Source: Candidatus Auribacterota bacterium (GTDB taxonomy: Bacteria > Auribacterota > Ancaeobacteria > Ancaeobacterales > Ancaeobacteraceae). Taken from it: DNA of 63,487 nucleotides. The notes beneath the pieces were generated by a model, which saw only the letters and a program-made list of their open reading frames with translations, did no database searches and was not told the origin of the DNA. This document shows, in pieces, positions 18,002 to 29,211 of the stretch. Position numbers and translations under genes: made by a program. Within the stretch, counting starts at the first letter, position 1, and each line of letters opens with the position of its first letter. The stretch covers positions 1-63,487 of the forward strand of contig JAKLEM010000008.1 in assembly GCA_022711655.1 (NCBI GenBank). The letters run 5' to 3'.

Positions 18002-18475
18002 TCACTTTCCGTCAAGAGACGCGATCGCGTACGCCGCGATCCCCTTTTTTTCGCCGACGAACCCGAGCCCCTCGGTCGTCGTCGCCTTGACGTTGATCTG
18101 GGCCGGCCCGATGCCGAGGTGCGCGGCCATCGTCTGCCGCATCTTCTCCGCGTACGGCGTGATGCGCGGCTCCATGGCGGTGATGACCGTGTCGATATTG
18201 ACGATCGTCATACCCTTAGAGGCCAGGATGTCCCGCGCCCGCTCTAGAAAAAAGACGCTCGCCTTGTCCTTATACGCCATGTCTGTATCGGGGAAATGCC
18301 TGCCGATGTCCCCCTCGCCCGCCGCCCCCAGCAGCGCGTCGACCACCGCGTGGATCAGCGCGTCGGCGTCGGAATGCCCCTCGAGCCCCATATGATGAGG
18401 GATCTCGACCCCGCCAAGGAAGAGCTTGCGCCCCGCGACTAATTTATGGACGTCGTATCCGATGCCGACTCTCAT
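18002..18475 (-). CDS. ispF: 2-C-methyl-D-erythritol 2,4-cyclodiphosphate synthase
   Basis: A 157-residue MEP-pathway enzyme that cyclises CDP-ME 2-phosphate, making isoprenoid precursors. Metal ligands are D8 and H10 in GYDVHK and a histidine in GLEGHSDADALIHAVVDALL. The C-terminal KATTTEGLGFVGEKKGIAA region binds the cytidine. Length is exactly that of the family from the ATG at 18473-18475, which follows a GAGGGG. It is paired with ispD just upstream, an arrangement often seen as a fused IspDF, but here the genes are separate. Confidence 0.96.
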   Translation of the reverse strand: MRVGIGYDVHKLVAGRKLFLGGVEIPHHMGLEGHSDADALIHAVVDALLGAAGEGDIGRHFPDTDMAYKDKASVFFLERARDILASKGMTIVNIDTVITAMEPRITPYAEKMRQTMAAHLGIGPAQINVKATTTEGLGFVGEKKGIAAYAIASLDGK

Positions 18476-18492
18476 ATTCCCCTCGCACACAT

Positions 18493-18582
18493 AATGTCCA
18501 ATGACCAATTATCCAATGTCCAACATGGGATTATTATAAACAATACCTTGTTGGGATTTGGTTCATTGTTCATTGGTCATTT
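18493..18582. repeat. Dispersed palindromic repeat, family 2, copy 2
   Basis: About 90-bp imperfect palindrome with CAATGACCAATTATCCAATG on one side and CATTGTTCATTGGTCATT on the other. It fills the ispD-ispF spacer and overlaps the end of ispD: the TGA stop (18577-18579) lies inside the repeat's own ATGACCAATG terminus. Confidence 0.88.
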
Positions 18583-19266
18583 CCGTTTGATTAAGTATTC
18601 CGCCAGTTGAATATCTTCAGGCGTTGTAATCTTCATATTCTTCGTCCCGGACGGGACCATGACCACCGTCCTGCCGGACAGCTCGAACAGGTTCGCGTCG
18701 TCGGTCGCGGCGATCCCCCGGTCCCGCGCCTCTTCGTACGCAGAGCGTATCTCCGCAAACCTGAAGGTCTGCGGCGTCTGCGCGTACCAGATCGACCTCC
18801 GGTCGACCGTCCTCGTGACGCGCGCGCCGGCCCCGACCTCTTTTATCGTATCCGTCGCGGGGACTCCGACCACCGCGCCCCCGAACTCCCGCGCCGCCCG
18901 GATCGAGGCGATCACCGACGCCTTGTCGGTGAACGGCCGCGCGCAGTCCTGAATAAGGACGATCTCCGTATCCTCCGGGGCGGCTTGCAGCCCGTTATAC
19001 ACCGATCCCTGCCGCGTCTCGCCGCCGGCGACGACGTCGATCAGCTTGGCAATGCCGTGCGCGCGAAGCAGTTTCCGGCACGAGGCGATCCTCGCCGGCT
19101 CGACTGCGACGACGATCCCGTCGATCGCCTTGATCGCGTCGAAGACCCGCAGCGTGCGCACGATCAGCGGCACGCCGGCGATCTTCACGTACGGCTTCGC
19201 GACACGCGACTTCAGCCGCTGGCCGCTGCCGCCCGCCGCGACGATACAGATGACTTTACCATTCAT
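18577..19266 (-). CDS. ispD: 2-C-methyl-D-erythritol 4-phosphate cytidylyltransferase
   Basis: A 229-residue MEP-pathway enzyme that transfers CMP to methylerythritol phosphate. The nucleotide loop is AAGGSGQRLKSRVAKPY (about 10-26), where the usual arginine-lysine pair for CTP contact is visible. Further conserved blocks are GGETRQGSVYNGL, IQDCARPF, VPATDTIKE and TPQTF. A family 2 repeat immediately upstream separates it from radA, and its stop codon lies in another family 2 copy. Length is normal. Confidence 0.95.
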   Translation of the reverse strand: MNGKVICIVAAGGSGQRLKSRVAKPYVKIAGVPLIVRTLRVFDAIKAIDGIVVAVEPARIASCRKLLRAHGIAKLIDVVAGGETRQGSVYNGLQAAPEDTEIVLIQDCARPFTDKASVIASIRAAREFGGAVVGVPATDTIKEVGAGARVTRTVDRRSIWYAQTPQTFRFAEIRSAYEEARDRGIAATDDANLFELSGRTVVMVPSGTKNMKITTPEDIQLAEYLIKRK

Positions 19267-19273
19267 AGCAGGT

Positions 19274-19361
19274 TAATGACCAATGACCAATTCCCCAATG
19301 ACCAACAATGAAATTACAATGAATACCTTGTTGTGATTTCGCCATTGGACATTGGTCATTA
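19274..19361. repeat. Dispersed palindromic repeat, family 2, copy 3
   Basis: About 88 bp, AATGACCAATGACCAATTCC at the left and CCATTGGACATTGGTCATT at the right, with a TACCTTGTTG core. It lies between radA and ispD, abutting the ispD start codon. Confidence 0.88.
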
Positions 19362-19375
19362 TGTTACGCCGTCAA

Positions 19376-20740
19376 TCAAAAAACGAGCCCCAGCACTTCC
19401 TTCAGCGAATCGACGCCGTGGACGCCGGCGTTCTTGCCCTTTTTGAGCGTCTTCAAGTTGTACTGCGGCACGATGAACTGGTTGAAGCCGAGCTTGAGCC
19501 CTTCCTGGACCCTCCGCTCGATATTGTTGACCGACCTGATCTCGCCGCCGAGTCCGACCTCTCCGATCGCGATCAGCCGCTTGTCGACCGGCTTGTTCCT
19601 GAGGCTCGAGGCGATCGCCAGCACGATGCCAAGGTCCGCCGCCGGCTCGCACACCTTCGCGCCGCCGGTGACGTTCACAAAGACGTCCTGCTGCTGGATC
19701 CCCATGCCGATCCGTTTCTCGAGCACCGCCAGGAGCAGGATGACGCGGTTGTAATCGGCGCCGAGCACTTTCCTATTCGGCGTCCCGAAGATCGCCGGGC
19801 TCGCCAGCGCCTGGACCTCGACCAGGATCGGCCGCGTCCCCTCCATCGTCGGCACCACGGCCGAACCGGGGACGTCGCCGTGCCGCTCGGCGAGGAATAT
19901 CTCCGAGGGGTTCGGCACCTGCATCAGCCCCGCGTCGCTCATCTTGAAGACGCCGATCTCGTCGGTCGCGCCGAAACGGTTCTTGACGGCGCGCAAAACG
20001 CGGTACGCCTGGTAGCGCTCGCCCTCGAAATAGAGGACGGTATCGACGATGTGCTCGAGCATCTTCGGGCCGGCGATCGCTCCCTCTTTGGTAATGTGGC
20101 CGACGAGGAAGACGGTCGTCGCGTTCCCCTTCGCGAGGCGCATCAGCCTGTTCGCCGTCTCGCGCAGCTGCGACACGCTGCCGGGGGCCGAATCGAGGCC
20201 GTCGGAATACATGATCTGGATGGAATCGATGATGACCGCTTTCGGCTTGAGCGTCGCTATGATCGACAGCACAGCCTCGAGGTTGCTCTCGGAAACGATA
20301 TAGAGCTTTTCGCCGGCGGTCCCCAGCCGGACCGCGCGCATCTTGGTCTGTTTGACCGACTCTTCGCCGCTGACGTAGAGGACCGTCATCCCTTTCTCGC
20401 TGAGCGCGTTCGAGGCCTGCAGGAGGAGCGTCGACTTGCCGATCCCCGGCTCGCCGCCAAGCAGGATCACCGACCCTTCGACGATGCCGCCGCCGAGGAT
20501 CCGGTCGAACTCCTCGATCCCCGTGCAATGCCTGGCCTCTTCGTCGAGCAGGACCGACGAGAGGATCTGCGGCTCGGCCGAGGGCAACGTCCCGATACCG
20601 GGGTTTTTGCTCTCATTGCGGGCGACCACCTCTTCGATCAGGGTGTCCCACGCTTCGCAGCCGGGGCAGCGCCCGAGCCACTTCGGCGTGGTGTAGCCGC
20701 ATTCGCGGCACGCATAAACGGTCTTGGTCTTGATCGCCAT
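19376..20740 (-). CDS. radA: DNA repair protein RadA (Sms)
   Basis: A 454-residue RecA-like helicase that extends recombination intermediates. The N-terminal four-cysteine zinc finger CRECGYTTPKWLGRCPGC (about 11-28) is followed by Walker A GGEPGIGKST, the RadA motif KNRFGATDEIGVF and a C-terminal Lon-protease-like domain with GGE(I/V) elements. From the ATG at 20738-20740 the protein aligns with RadA throughout. An in-frame extension upstream overlaps mlaD and is ignored. No strong ribosome-binding site is visible. Confidence 0.96.
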   Translation of the reverse strand: MAIKTKTVYACRECGYTTPKWLGRCPGCEAWDTLIEEVVARNESKNPGIGTLPSAEPQILSSVLLDEEARHCTGIEEFDRILGGGIVEGSVILLGGEPGIGKSTLLLQASNALSEKGMTVLYVSGEESVKQTKMRAVRLGTAGEKLYIVSESNLEAVLSIIATLKPKAVIIDSIQIMYSDGLDSAPGSVSQLRETANRLMRLAKGNATTVFLVGHITKEGAIAGPKMLEHIVDTVLYFEGERYQAYRVLRAVKNRFGATDEIGVFKMSDAGLMQVPNPSEIFLAERHGDVPGSAVVPTMEGTRPILVEVQALASPAIFGTPNRKVLGADYNRVILLLAVLEKRIGMGIQQQDVFVNVTGGAKVCEPAADLGIVLAIASSLRNKPVDKRLIAIGEVGLGGEIRSVNNIERRVQEGLKLGFNQFIVPQYNLKTLKKGKNAGVHGVDSLKEVLGLVF

Positions 20741-20772
20741 ACAAAACGGATCTTCTGAAAAGCGGCAGGAAT

Positions 20773-21711
20773 CTAAAAGATCCCGAACGCCTTGCCTTTG
20801 CCTTTGCCCGCGGGCTTCTTCTCTTCGCCCTTGAAAAAAAGTTTCCACGGGTTCGCCTTGATGTCTTTCACGAAATCCTTGATATCGGTGCTGATCTCCT
20901 TGTCCTTGAGCAGCTGCCCGACGGTCCCCTCGCCCTTCTCCACATGGTCGACTACCCGCTTCATCGCATCGAGCAGATCGACCGTCTTCTTGCCGATCAC
21001 GTTGAAGCTTTCCTTATTGTTCTCCAGCAGTTCGTCGAGCCGCTGCGTCACGCGGTTGGCCCGCTCGCTGAACTCGCGCAGGTTGCGCAGCGTTTCCTCG
21101 AGGTTCTGCTTGTTCGGCTCGCCGGTGACATCTTTGATGTTCGAGAGCGCCCCCTTGAGCGACCGCTGCGTCTCTTCATCGGTCAGCTGCTTGAAGTTCC
21201 TGATCGCGTCCTTCACGTTCTCCTGGGTCTTCTTGTCGCTCCAACCGGAGATCATGGTATCGATCTTCGATGCGATCTTCTTGCCGTCTTCCATAAGGTC
21301 GGTCATCGCCACGGGGTCCTGCCCGCGCACCTGGTCGCCGCTCAGCAAAACCGGCGTGGTGACGCTCTGGGGAAGGAACTCGATGTACTTCTCGCCCATG
21401 ATCCCGAGCGAATTGACCAAGCAGACGACGTCCTTGCGGATCACCGTCCCCTGCTTGATGCTCATGACGACGTCGACGCCGGAATCCCTGTCTTCGTAGA
21501 GACGGAGCTCCTCGACCTTGCCCACCTCGACGCCGGCGCACCGGACCGGGGCGCCCACGATGACGCCGTTGGTGTATTTGAACTTGGCGGTCAGCTCATA
21601 GGTCTTATCGGTATAGCTGAAATTGCCGAACCTCAGCACCAGGTAGCCCAGAAGGGCCATGCCGATGAATACGAACACTCCGACGGTAAACTCTATCGAC
21701 TTTTCTTTCAT
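20773..21711 (-). CDS. mlaD: MCE-domain lipid-binding protein MlaD
   Basis: A 312-residue MCE protein. One transmembrane helix (about 8-26) anchors it in the inner membrane. The MCE beta-barrel (about 36-115) contains KYTNGVIVGAPVRCAGVEVGKV and GIMGEKYIEF. A long helical C-terminal region (about 140-300) replaces the short tail of E. coli MlaD (183 residues). It would form the periplasmic ring that moves phospholipids between membranes with the ATPase and permease encoded next to it. GAGGAG lies 9 bases before the ATG. The gene order mlaE-mlaF-mlaD is the usual operon. MlaC and MlaA are absent here. Confidence 0.93.
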   Translation of the reverse strand: MKEKSIEFTVGVFVFIGMALLGYLVLRFGNFSYTDKTYELTAKFKYTNGVIVGAPVRCAGVEVGKVEELRLYEDRDSGVDVVMSIKQGTVIRKDVVCLVNSLGIMGEKYIEFLPQSVTTPVLLSGDQVRGQDPVAMTDLMEDGKKIASKIDTMISGWSDKKTQENVKDAIRNFKQLTDEETQRSLKGALSNIKDVTGEPNKQNLEETLRNLREFSERANRVTQRLDELLENNKESFNVIGKKTVDLLDAMKRVVDHVEKGEGTVGQLLKDKEISTDIKDFVKDIKANPWKLFFKGEEKKPAGKGKGKAFGIF

Positions 21712-21749
21712 GTGCGGCCGCTCCTCATGTATTGATGAATGCCATACGC

Positions 21750-22502
21750 TTAATCGTCAAGTATCTTGATCGGGCCTTTCGAGCTTCCGGAGATGAACTG
21801 CCTGACGATCGGGTTCGTGCTGTTCTTTATCTCGTCCGGCGACCCGATCTGGACGATCCGCCCGTCGTACATCATCGCGATCCGGTCGGCGATCTTGTAG
21901 GCGCTGGTCATGTCGTGCGTGACCGCGCAGCCGCTCACCGAGAGGGTGTCGCGCATCTTCAGAATAAGGTCGTTGATGATGTCTCCCATGATCGGGTCGA
22001 TGCCGGTCGTCGGCTCGTCGTACAGGATGATCTGCGGCCCGATGGCGATCGCCCGCGCGAGCCCGACGCGCTTGCGCATCCCGCCGGACAGCTCCGCGGG
22101 TTTCTTATCCTCGATCCCCTCCATGCCGACCATGCTCAGGTACAGTGTGACGCGCTCCCGGATCTCCTGGTCGGTCATCCGCGTGTGTTCGTACAGGGCG
22201 AAGCCGACGTTCTCCGCGACCGTCATCGAATCGAACAGGGCCGCGCCCTGGAACAGCATCCCGAACTTCTTGCGGATCTCCATCAGCTCGCGCGGGCCGA
22301 GCGCCGCGATATCGACGCCGTCGACCAGTATCCGGCCGGCGTCAGGCTTGAGCAGGCCGATCATATGCTTCAACAATACGGATTTACCGCAGCCGCTGCG
22401 GCCGATGATCACCATCGTCTCGCCGTCCCTGATGGTGAGGTTCAACCCCTTCAGGACCGGCACGCCGTTGAATGTCTTGTAGACGTCCTGTATCTCGATC
22501 AT
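21750..22502 (-). CDS. mlaF: Phospholipid ABC transporter ATP-binding protein MlaF
   Basis: A 250-residue ABC ATPase. Walker A is GRSGCGKSV (about 34-42), the signature is LSGGMRKRVGLARA, Walker B is IILYDEPTTGIDP, and the switch histidine is in AVTHDMTSA. The LSGGM signature and the GIDP ending are typical of MlaF/Ttg2A. It powers lipid movement by MlaE, encoded 13 bp upstream. The C-terminal segment (IGSPDEIKNSTNPIVRQFIS) also matches MlaF. Confidence 0.95.
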   Translation of the reverse strand: MIEIQDVYKTFNGVPVLKGLNLTIRDGETMVIIGRSGCGKSVLLKHMIGLLKPDAGRILVDGVDIAALGPRELMEIRKKFGMLFQGAALFDSMTVAENVGFALYEHTRMTDQEIRERVTLYLSMVGMEGIEDKKPAELSGGMRKRVGLARAIAIGPQIILYDEPTTGIDPIMGDIINDLILKMRDTLSVSGCAVTHDMTSAYKIADRIAMMYDGRIVQIGSPDEIKNSTNPIVRQFISGSSKGPIKILDD

Positions 22503-22515
22503 CCCGGCACCGCGG

Positions 22516-23286
22516 TCATAAGAGCACTATTGACAGGAAGAAATCGGCGATCAGTATCGTTATCGCGGACGAGACGACCGCCTCGGTCGTGGCCTTGCCG
22601 ACGCCCTCTGCGCCCCCTTCCGCGTGGAACCCTTCGTAACAGCTGACGATGCAGACGATCACCGCGAAGACCACGGTCTTGATCAGCCCGCTGAACAGGT
22701 CGGCCGGCCTCGTGTAATCGAGCATGTTCTTGAGAAAGAACGTCGCGTTGATCCCTTTGAGCTCCACGCCGATGATATACCCGCCGACGATGCCGACGAA
22801 AATGGAGAACACCGTCAGGATAGGGACCAGCGCGACCGACGCGATGAACCGCGGCACGATCAGGTACTGGACCGGATCGACGCCGAGCGCGTGCAGCGCG
22901 TCGATCTGCTCGGTCACCTTCATCGTCCCCAGCTCGGCCGCCATGGCGGCGCCGACGCGCCCGGCGATCATCACCGCGGTAAGCACCGGGCCCAGCTCGT
23001 TGGTCATCGAGAGCCCCACGATAATGCCGACGGCGGTGTCCATCGTGATCTTGTGGAACTGGTAATAGCTCTGGACCGCGAGGACCATCCCCGTGAACGC
23101 GCCGGTTATCAGCACGACCGGGAGGCTCATAACGCCGATCTCGAACATCTGCTTGAGGATGGTCGAGCGGCGCGGCGGGTTGACGACGGTGTATTTCAAC
23201 GCCTGCGCGAGCATGCGCGAGAGGCCGCCGAGACGCCACAGCCAGAAACAGAATTTATCCCAGAACTGTACGAAGAACTGCATCAT
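22516..23286 (-). CDS. mlaE: Phospholipid ABC transporter permease MlaE
   Basis: A 256-residue integral membrane protein of the MlaE/YrbE family, with an N-terminal amphipathic segment and about five or six hydrophobic helices. The conserved GAFTGMVLAVQSYYQF and the ELGPVLTAVMIAGRVGAAMAAELGTM block identify the family. It forms the inner-membrane channel of the Mla complex with MlaF and MlaD. The gene starts ATGATG without a clear Shine-Dalgarno. It follows clpC by 48 bp. Confidence 0.95.
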   Translation of the reverse strand: MMQFFVQFWDKFCFWLWRLGGLSRMLAQALKYTVVNPPRRSTILKQMFEIGVMSLPVVLITGAFTGMVLAVQSYYQFHKITMDTAVGIIVGLSMTNELGPVLTAVMIAGRVGAAMAAELGTMKVTEQIDALHALGVDPVQYLIVPRFIASVALVPILTVFSIFVGIVGGYIIGVELKGINATFFLKNMLDYTRPADLFSGLIKTVVFAVIVCIVSCYEGFHAEGGAEGVGKATTEAVVSSAITILIADFFLSIVLL

Positions 23287-23334
23287 GGGACGACGGTATG
23301 CCGCAAAGAGAGCGAACGCCCGGGCGGGCGGCGA

Positions 23335-25794
<2,460 letters not shown>

Positions 25795-25828
25795 GCATAC
25801 CCCCGTGAAGTTCGTGATCCGTGATTGG

Positions 25829-26884
25829 TTACGCGTTACCGGATAATCGTTCCCTGATCAAATTCGCGCGCGCGATATCCCGCCCCGCGGGCTCGAGCTC
25901 GTGGCCGGACGCCTTCTGCAGATGCGCCGGTTGGCTCAGCACCATCAGCTCGTTGATCGTCTGCCGCTCGATGTCCCTGATCAGCCCCATGTCGACGCCG
26001 AGCCGCAGCGCCGACAGGAGCTCGATCGCTTCCTTGGAGCTGACGATGTGCGCGTTCTTCAACAAACCGTACGAGCGCCCGATGCGGTCCTCCAGCTGCT
26101 TCACGTTATTCTTGAGGAGGTGCTCGCGCGCGTTCTTCTCATGGCCGATGATCTGCCGGATCACCTTTTTCAAATTGTCGATGATGTCGGTCTCCGTCTT
26201 GCCGAGCGTGACCTGGTTGGATATCTGGAAAAGGTTGCCCTGCGCCTCGGTCCCCTCGCCGTACAGGCCGCGGACCGCGAGTCCCAGCTTGATCACCGCC
26301 TGCAGAACCTGGTTGATCTGCTTGGCCATCACCAGCGCGGGCAGGTGGAGCATCACGCTCGCCCGGATCCCCGTCCCCACGTTCGTGGGACACGCGGTGA
26401 GGTATCCCCAATCCGGGTGGTACGCGTAGCCGAGCTTCTCGTCCATCCGGTCGTCGAGCCCGTTCATCAGGTCCCACGCCTCGTCGAGCTGGAACCCCGA
26501 TTTCAGCACCTGGATCCGCAGGTGGTCCTCTTCGTTGATCATCACGCTGTATATCTCGAGGTCGCTGATCGAGATCGCCGCGCCGGCGCCGGCGACCGCG
26601 TGCTCGCGGCTGATCAGGTGGCGCTCGACCAGGAACTGCCGGTCCGCCTCGTCGACCTCATTCAGCCGGATAAAGAGCGATCCCTGCATCAGGTCGATGC
26701 CGGATAGCGTCTTCTCGACGATCCGCAGGATCTCCTCGCGCTGCTTGACTGTAGCGCGCCCCGGAAAGGGGTAGTCGGGCAGGTTGCGCGCGGTCCTGAT
26801 GCGGCTCGTCAGGACGATCTCCGCGTCGGGACCCAGCCCCTGGATCCATTCGCTCGTCTTGCTGAGAAGGATGTGTATCTTCAT
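25829..26884 (-). CDS. mcsB: Protein-arginine kinase McsB
   Basis: A 351-residue kinase that phosphorylates arginine side chains to mark proteins for ClpCP. It has the phosphagen-kinase fold with [11 protein letters not shown] (about 25-35), NEEDHLR (117-123) and catalytic C165 in [12 protein letters not shown]. Near the C-terminus RDIARA (335-340) matches the RDxxRA phosphoarginine allosteric motif, which supports a true McsB rather than a phosphagen kinase. The ATG lies 4 bp after the mcsA stop, so the two are coupled. The gene end overlaps sequence resembling another dispersed repeat (about 25808-25845). Confidence 0.96.
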   Translation of the reverse strand: MKIHILLSKTSEWIQGLGPDAEIVLTSRIRTARNLPDYPFPGRATVKQREEILRIVEKTLSGIDLMQGSLFIRLNEVDEADRQFLVERHLISREHAVAGAGAAISISDLEIYSVMINEEDHLRIQVLKSGFQLDEAWDLMNGLDDRMDEKLGYAYHPDWGYLTACPTNVGTGIRASVMLHLPALVMAKQINQVLQAVIKLGLAVRGLYGEGTEAQGNLFQISNQVTLGKTETDIIDNLKKVIRQIIGHEKNAREHLLKNNVKQLEDRIGRSYGLLKNAHIVSSKEAIELLSALRLGVDMGLIRDIERQTINELMVLSQPAHLQKASGHELEPAGRDIARANLIRERLSGNA

Positions 26885-26888
26885 TGCC

Positions 26889-27377
26889 CTACTGCCCTTT
26901 ATTCTCCAATTTCTTGATCTCGTCCCGGAGCTTCGCGGCACGCTCGAAATCCTCGCCGGCGATCGCCGCCTGAAGGTCGTCCCTGAGCTTCTTCAGCCGC
27001 GCGACACAGCCCAGCGTCGGCTCGAGCTTTTTCGGCACCTTGCCGACATGGTGGTCGCTCTTGTGAATCGCCTCGAGAAGCGGCCCCAGGCTTTTCTTGA
27101 AAGTCTCGTAGCAGGCCGGGCAGCCGAGTCGCCCCTTTTTCTTGAAGTCCTTGTAGGTCGTCTTGCACCCGGGGCAGGCGCCGAGATCTTCGCCTTCGGC
27201 AGCCTTATCCCACTCGGTCAGGCCGCCGAGCAGGTCGGCGATGGAAAAGGTCGAATGGATCCCGACCCCCTTGCTCACCGCGCACCCCTCGCAGAGGTTC
27301 ATCTTCTTCATCTTGCCGTTAACGACTTCGGCGTAGTGGACGACCGCTTCGTTCTTTCCGCATATATCGCAATGCAT
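26889..27377 (-). CDS. mcsA: McsA, zinc-finger activator of McsB
   Basis: A 162-residue protein with four CxxC pairs: CDIC, CEGC, CPGC and CPAC. They form two zinc-binding units, followed by a C-terminal UVR motif (about 125-160, EDFERAAKLRDEIKKLE). This is the layout of McsA, which activates McsB and links it to ClpC. The ATG at 27375-27377 is preferred to the in-frame GTG two codons earlier, as GAGGT precedes it. It heads the mcsA-mcsB-clpC unit. Upstream lies a long family 1 repeat and no recognisable CtsR operator. Confidence 0.95.
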   Translation of the reverse strand: MHCDICGKNEAVVHYAEVVNGKMKKMNLCEGCAVSKGVGIHSTFSIADLLGGLTEWDKAAEGEDLGACPGCKTTYKDFKKKGRLGCPACYETFKKSLGPLLEAIHKSDHHVGKVPKKLEPTLGCVARLKKLRDDLQAAIAGEDFERAAKLRDEIKKLENKGQ

Positions 27378-27391
27378 TGCCACCTCATATC

Positions 27392-27531
27392 TGTCATTCT
27401 GAGCGCAGCGAAGAATCTCACAGCTTATTGCTTATCACTGAGATCCTTCGTCGCCTTACGGCTCCTCAGGATGACGTTCGTGCAGCAACTTAGCTTCACT
27501 TCGTTCGCCAAGTCGCGCACTCACGTCACTT
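27392..27531. repeat. Dispersed repeat, family 1, long form at the ilvE 3' end
   Basis: About 140 bp: the family 1 palindrome plus a 50-bp extension that matches the copy at 45821-45963. In both copies identity begins at an AAGTGACGTGAG that includes the last lysine codon and the TGA stop of the neighbouring gene (ilvE here, the DHS-like gene there). A 10-bp stem after the stop keeps pairing in both copies with a C-G to T-A double change. Confidence 0.9.
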
Positions 27532-28398
27532 GCACACCACCTCGGGTTCCGTTTCGATCAGCTTCTTGAACTGCTCCAGGAGCGTCTTCGTCACCGGTCC
27601 CGGCTTTCCCGAACCGATAGTGCGCCCGTCGAGCTTTATGACCGGAACGATCTCCGCCGCGGACCCGGTCAGGAAGCATTCGTCGGCGTTATAGATGTCG
27701 TGCCGGGACATATCGATCTCGTAGACCATCAGGCCGTTCTTCTCTGCCAGCTCGATCACCGCGTCCCGCGTGACCCCCTTGAGGATCCCCGCCGACGGGC
27801 CCGGCGTATAGACCGCATTGTCTTTCACGGTGAAGATGTTGTCTCCGGCGCACTCGGCCACGAAGCCGTTGGCGTTCAGCATCAGCGCCTCGTCCGCTCC
27901 GGCGTTGATCGCCTCCATCTTCGCCATGATGTTGTTGAGATAGTTCAGCGACTTCACGCGGGGGCTCATCGCCTCCGACGGCGTCCGCAAGGTCGGGACA
28001 GTGATCACGTTCAGCCCCGTGGCGTACAGCTCTTTGGGGTACAGCGCGATCTTATCCGCGATGATGATCACCTGCGGCTGCTGGCAGGTAAACGGGTTCA
28101 GGCCGAGGTTCCCTTCGCCGCGCGTCACGATCAGCCGTATATAGCCGTTCTTCAGCCCGCTCAGCTCGACGGTCTTCTTCACGTCCTCGATCATCTTGCC
28201 GAAACTCAGCGGTATCTTCAGCATGATGGTCTGCGCCGATTCGTACAGGCGCCTGATATGCTGCGCGAGGCGGAATATCTTGCCGTTGTAGAAGGTGATC
28301 CCCTCGAAGACACCGTCGCCGTACAGAAGCCCGTGGTCGTAGACCGATATCTTCGCGTCCTCTTTCGAGTAAAACTTCCCGTTGATGTAGATTTTCAT
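27526..28398 (-). CDS. ilvE: Branched-chain amino acid aminotransferase
   Basis: A 290-residue fold-type IV PLP aminotransferase. The DHGLLYGDGVFEGI block is at about 21-34, the PLP lysine is K149 in PRVKSLNYLNN, and the EALMLNANGFVAEC region is followed by ECFLTGSAAEIVPV. It transfers amino groups among valine, leucine, isoleucine and 2-oxoglutarate; D-amino acid aminotransferase or aminodeoxychorismate lyase are less likely relatives. The last codon and stop lie inside a long family 1 repeat. A GAGGGCGA precedes the ATG. Confidence 0.94.
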   Translation of the reverse strand: MKIYINGKFYSKEDAKISVYDHGLLYGDGVFEGITFYNGKIFRLAQHIRRLYESAQTIMLKIPLSFGKMIEDVKKTVELSGLKNGYIRLIVTRGEGNLGLNPFTCQQPQVIIIADKIALYPKELYATGLNVITVPTLRTPSEAMSPRVKSLNYLNNIMAKMEAINAGADEALMLNANGFVAECAGDNIFTVKDNAVYTPGPSAGILKGVTRDAVIELAEKNGLMVYEIDMSRHDIYNADECFLTGSAAEIVPVIKLDGRTIGSGKPGPVTKTLLEQFKKLIETEPEVVCK

Positions 28399-28410
28399 TC
28401 GCCCTCTCTT

Positions 28411-29100
28411 TTAATTGTCCCGAATGTCAATGATGTTCCCGTCCAGCATCCTGATCACGCGCTTCATCTGCGAAGCGATCCTCTCGTCGTGCGTCACGAT
28501 CACCGTCGTCTGCCCCTGCTCGCGGTTCAGCCGGACCAACAGGTCGATGATCACCTTGCTGTTGTGGCTGTCGAGGTTCCCCGTCGGCTCGTCGGCGAGG
28601 AGCAGGTCCGGCCCGTTCATCAGCGCGCGCGCGATCGCCACCCGCTGCTGCTCGCCGCCAGACATCTGCCCCGGCCGGTGAGCCGAGCGCGCCGCCAGGC
28701 CGACGTCGCCCAACAGCTTCTCCGCGCGGGACTTAACGTCAGCGCTGCCCGCCTCGCCGCCCGCCAGCGCGGGCAGCATGACGTTCTCGAGCGCGGTGAA
28801 CTCCGGCAGCAGGTGATAGAACTGAAACACGAACCCTACGCTCCTGCTGCGAAACTGCGACCGTTTCCTGTCGTTCAGCTTGTAGATGTCCGTCTCCCTG
28901 ACGGAGACCGCCCCCCTTGTCGGCCTGTCGAGCCCCCCCATGATATGCAGCAGGGTGCTTTTCCCGACGCCGCTCGGGCCGGTAATGGCGATAAAATCCC
29001 CTTTGCGTACATCCAGCGAGACGCCCCTCAGGACATCGAGGTCTTCGTCCCCCATCCGGTAGACTTTATGAACGTCGACAGCGCGTAAAATTATATCCAT
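28411..29100 (-). CDS. lolD: Lipoprotein-releasing ABC ATPase LolD
   Basis: A 229-residue ABC ATPase of the LolD/MacB group. Walker A is GPSGVGKSTLL (about 39-49), the signature is MSGGEQQRVAIARAL and Walker B is LLLADEPTGNLD, followed by VTHDERIA. With LolC it extracts lipoproteins from the inner membrane toward the outer membrane. Length and start match family members, although no Shine-Dalgarno is visible and a TATAAT lies just upstream of the ATG. The permease gene lies 111 bp upstream on the same strand. Confidence 0.93.
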   Translation of the reverse strand: MDIILRAVDVHKVYRMGDEDLDVLRGVSLDVRKGDFIAITGPSGVGKSTLLHIMGGLDRPTRGAVSVRETDIYKLNDRKRSQFRSRSVGFVFQFYHLLPEFTALENVMLPALAGGEAGSADVKSRAEKLLGDVGLAARSAHRPGQMSGGEQQRVAIARALMNGPDLLLADEPTGNLDSHNSKVIIDLLVRLNREQGQTTVIVTHDERIASQMKRVIRMLDGNIIDIRDN

Positions 29101-29102
29101 AT

Positions 29103-29131
29103 ATTATAGGGAAAACATTGTTATAAGTAAA
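29103..29131 (-). promoter_or_regulatory. Possible promoter overlapping the lolD start
   Basis: A perfect TATAAT (29103-29108) with TTTACT (29126-29131) at 17-bp spacing. The expected start site would fall at about the second codon of lolD, so the RNA would be leaderless, or translation would begin further inside. It could also be a chance match in an AT-rich spacer. Confidence 0.35.
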
Positions 29132-29211
29132 TTGAAAACAGATAGATAAAGTACGCTATCGACCTGACGAATATGCGCCGCCCTGGCAGGCCCCGCAGCA
29201 AAAAACAAGTA

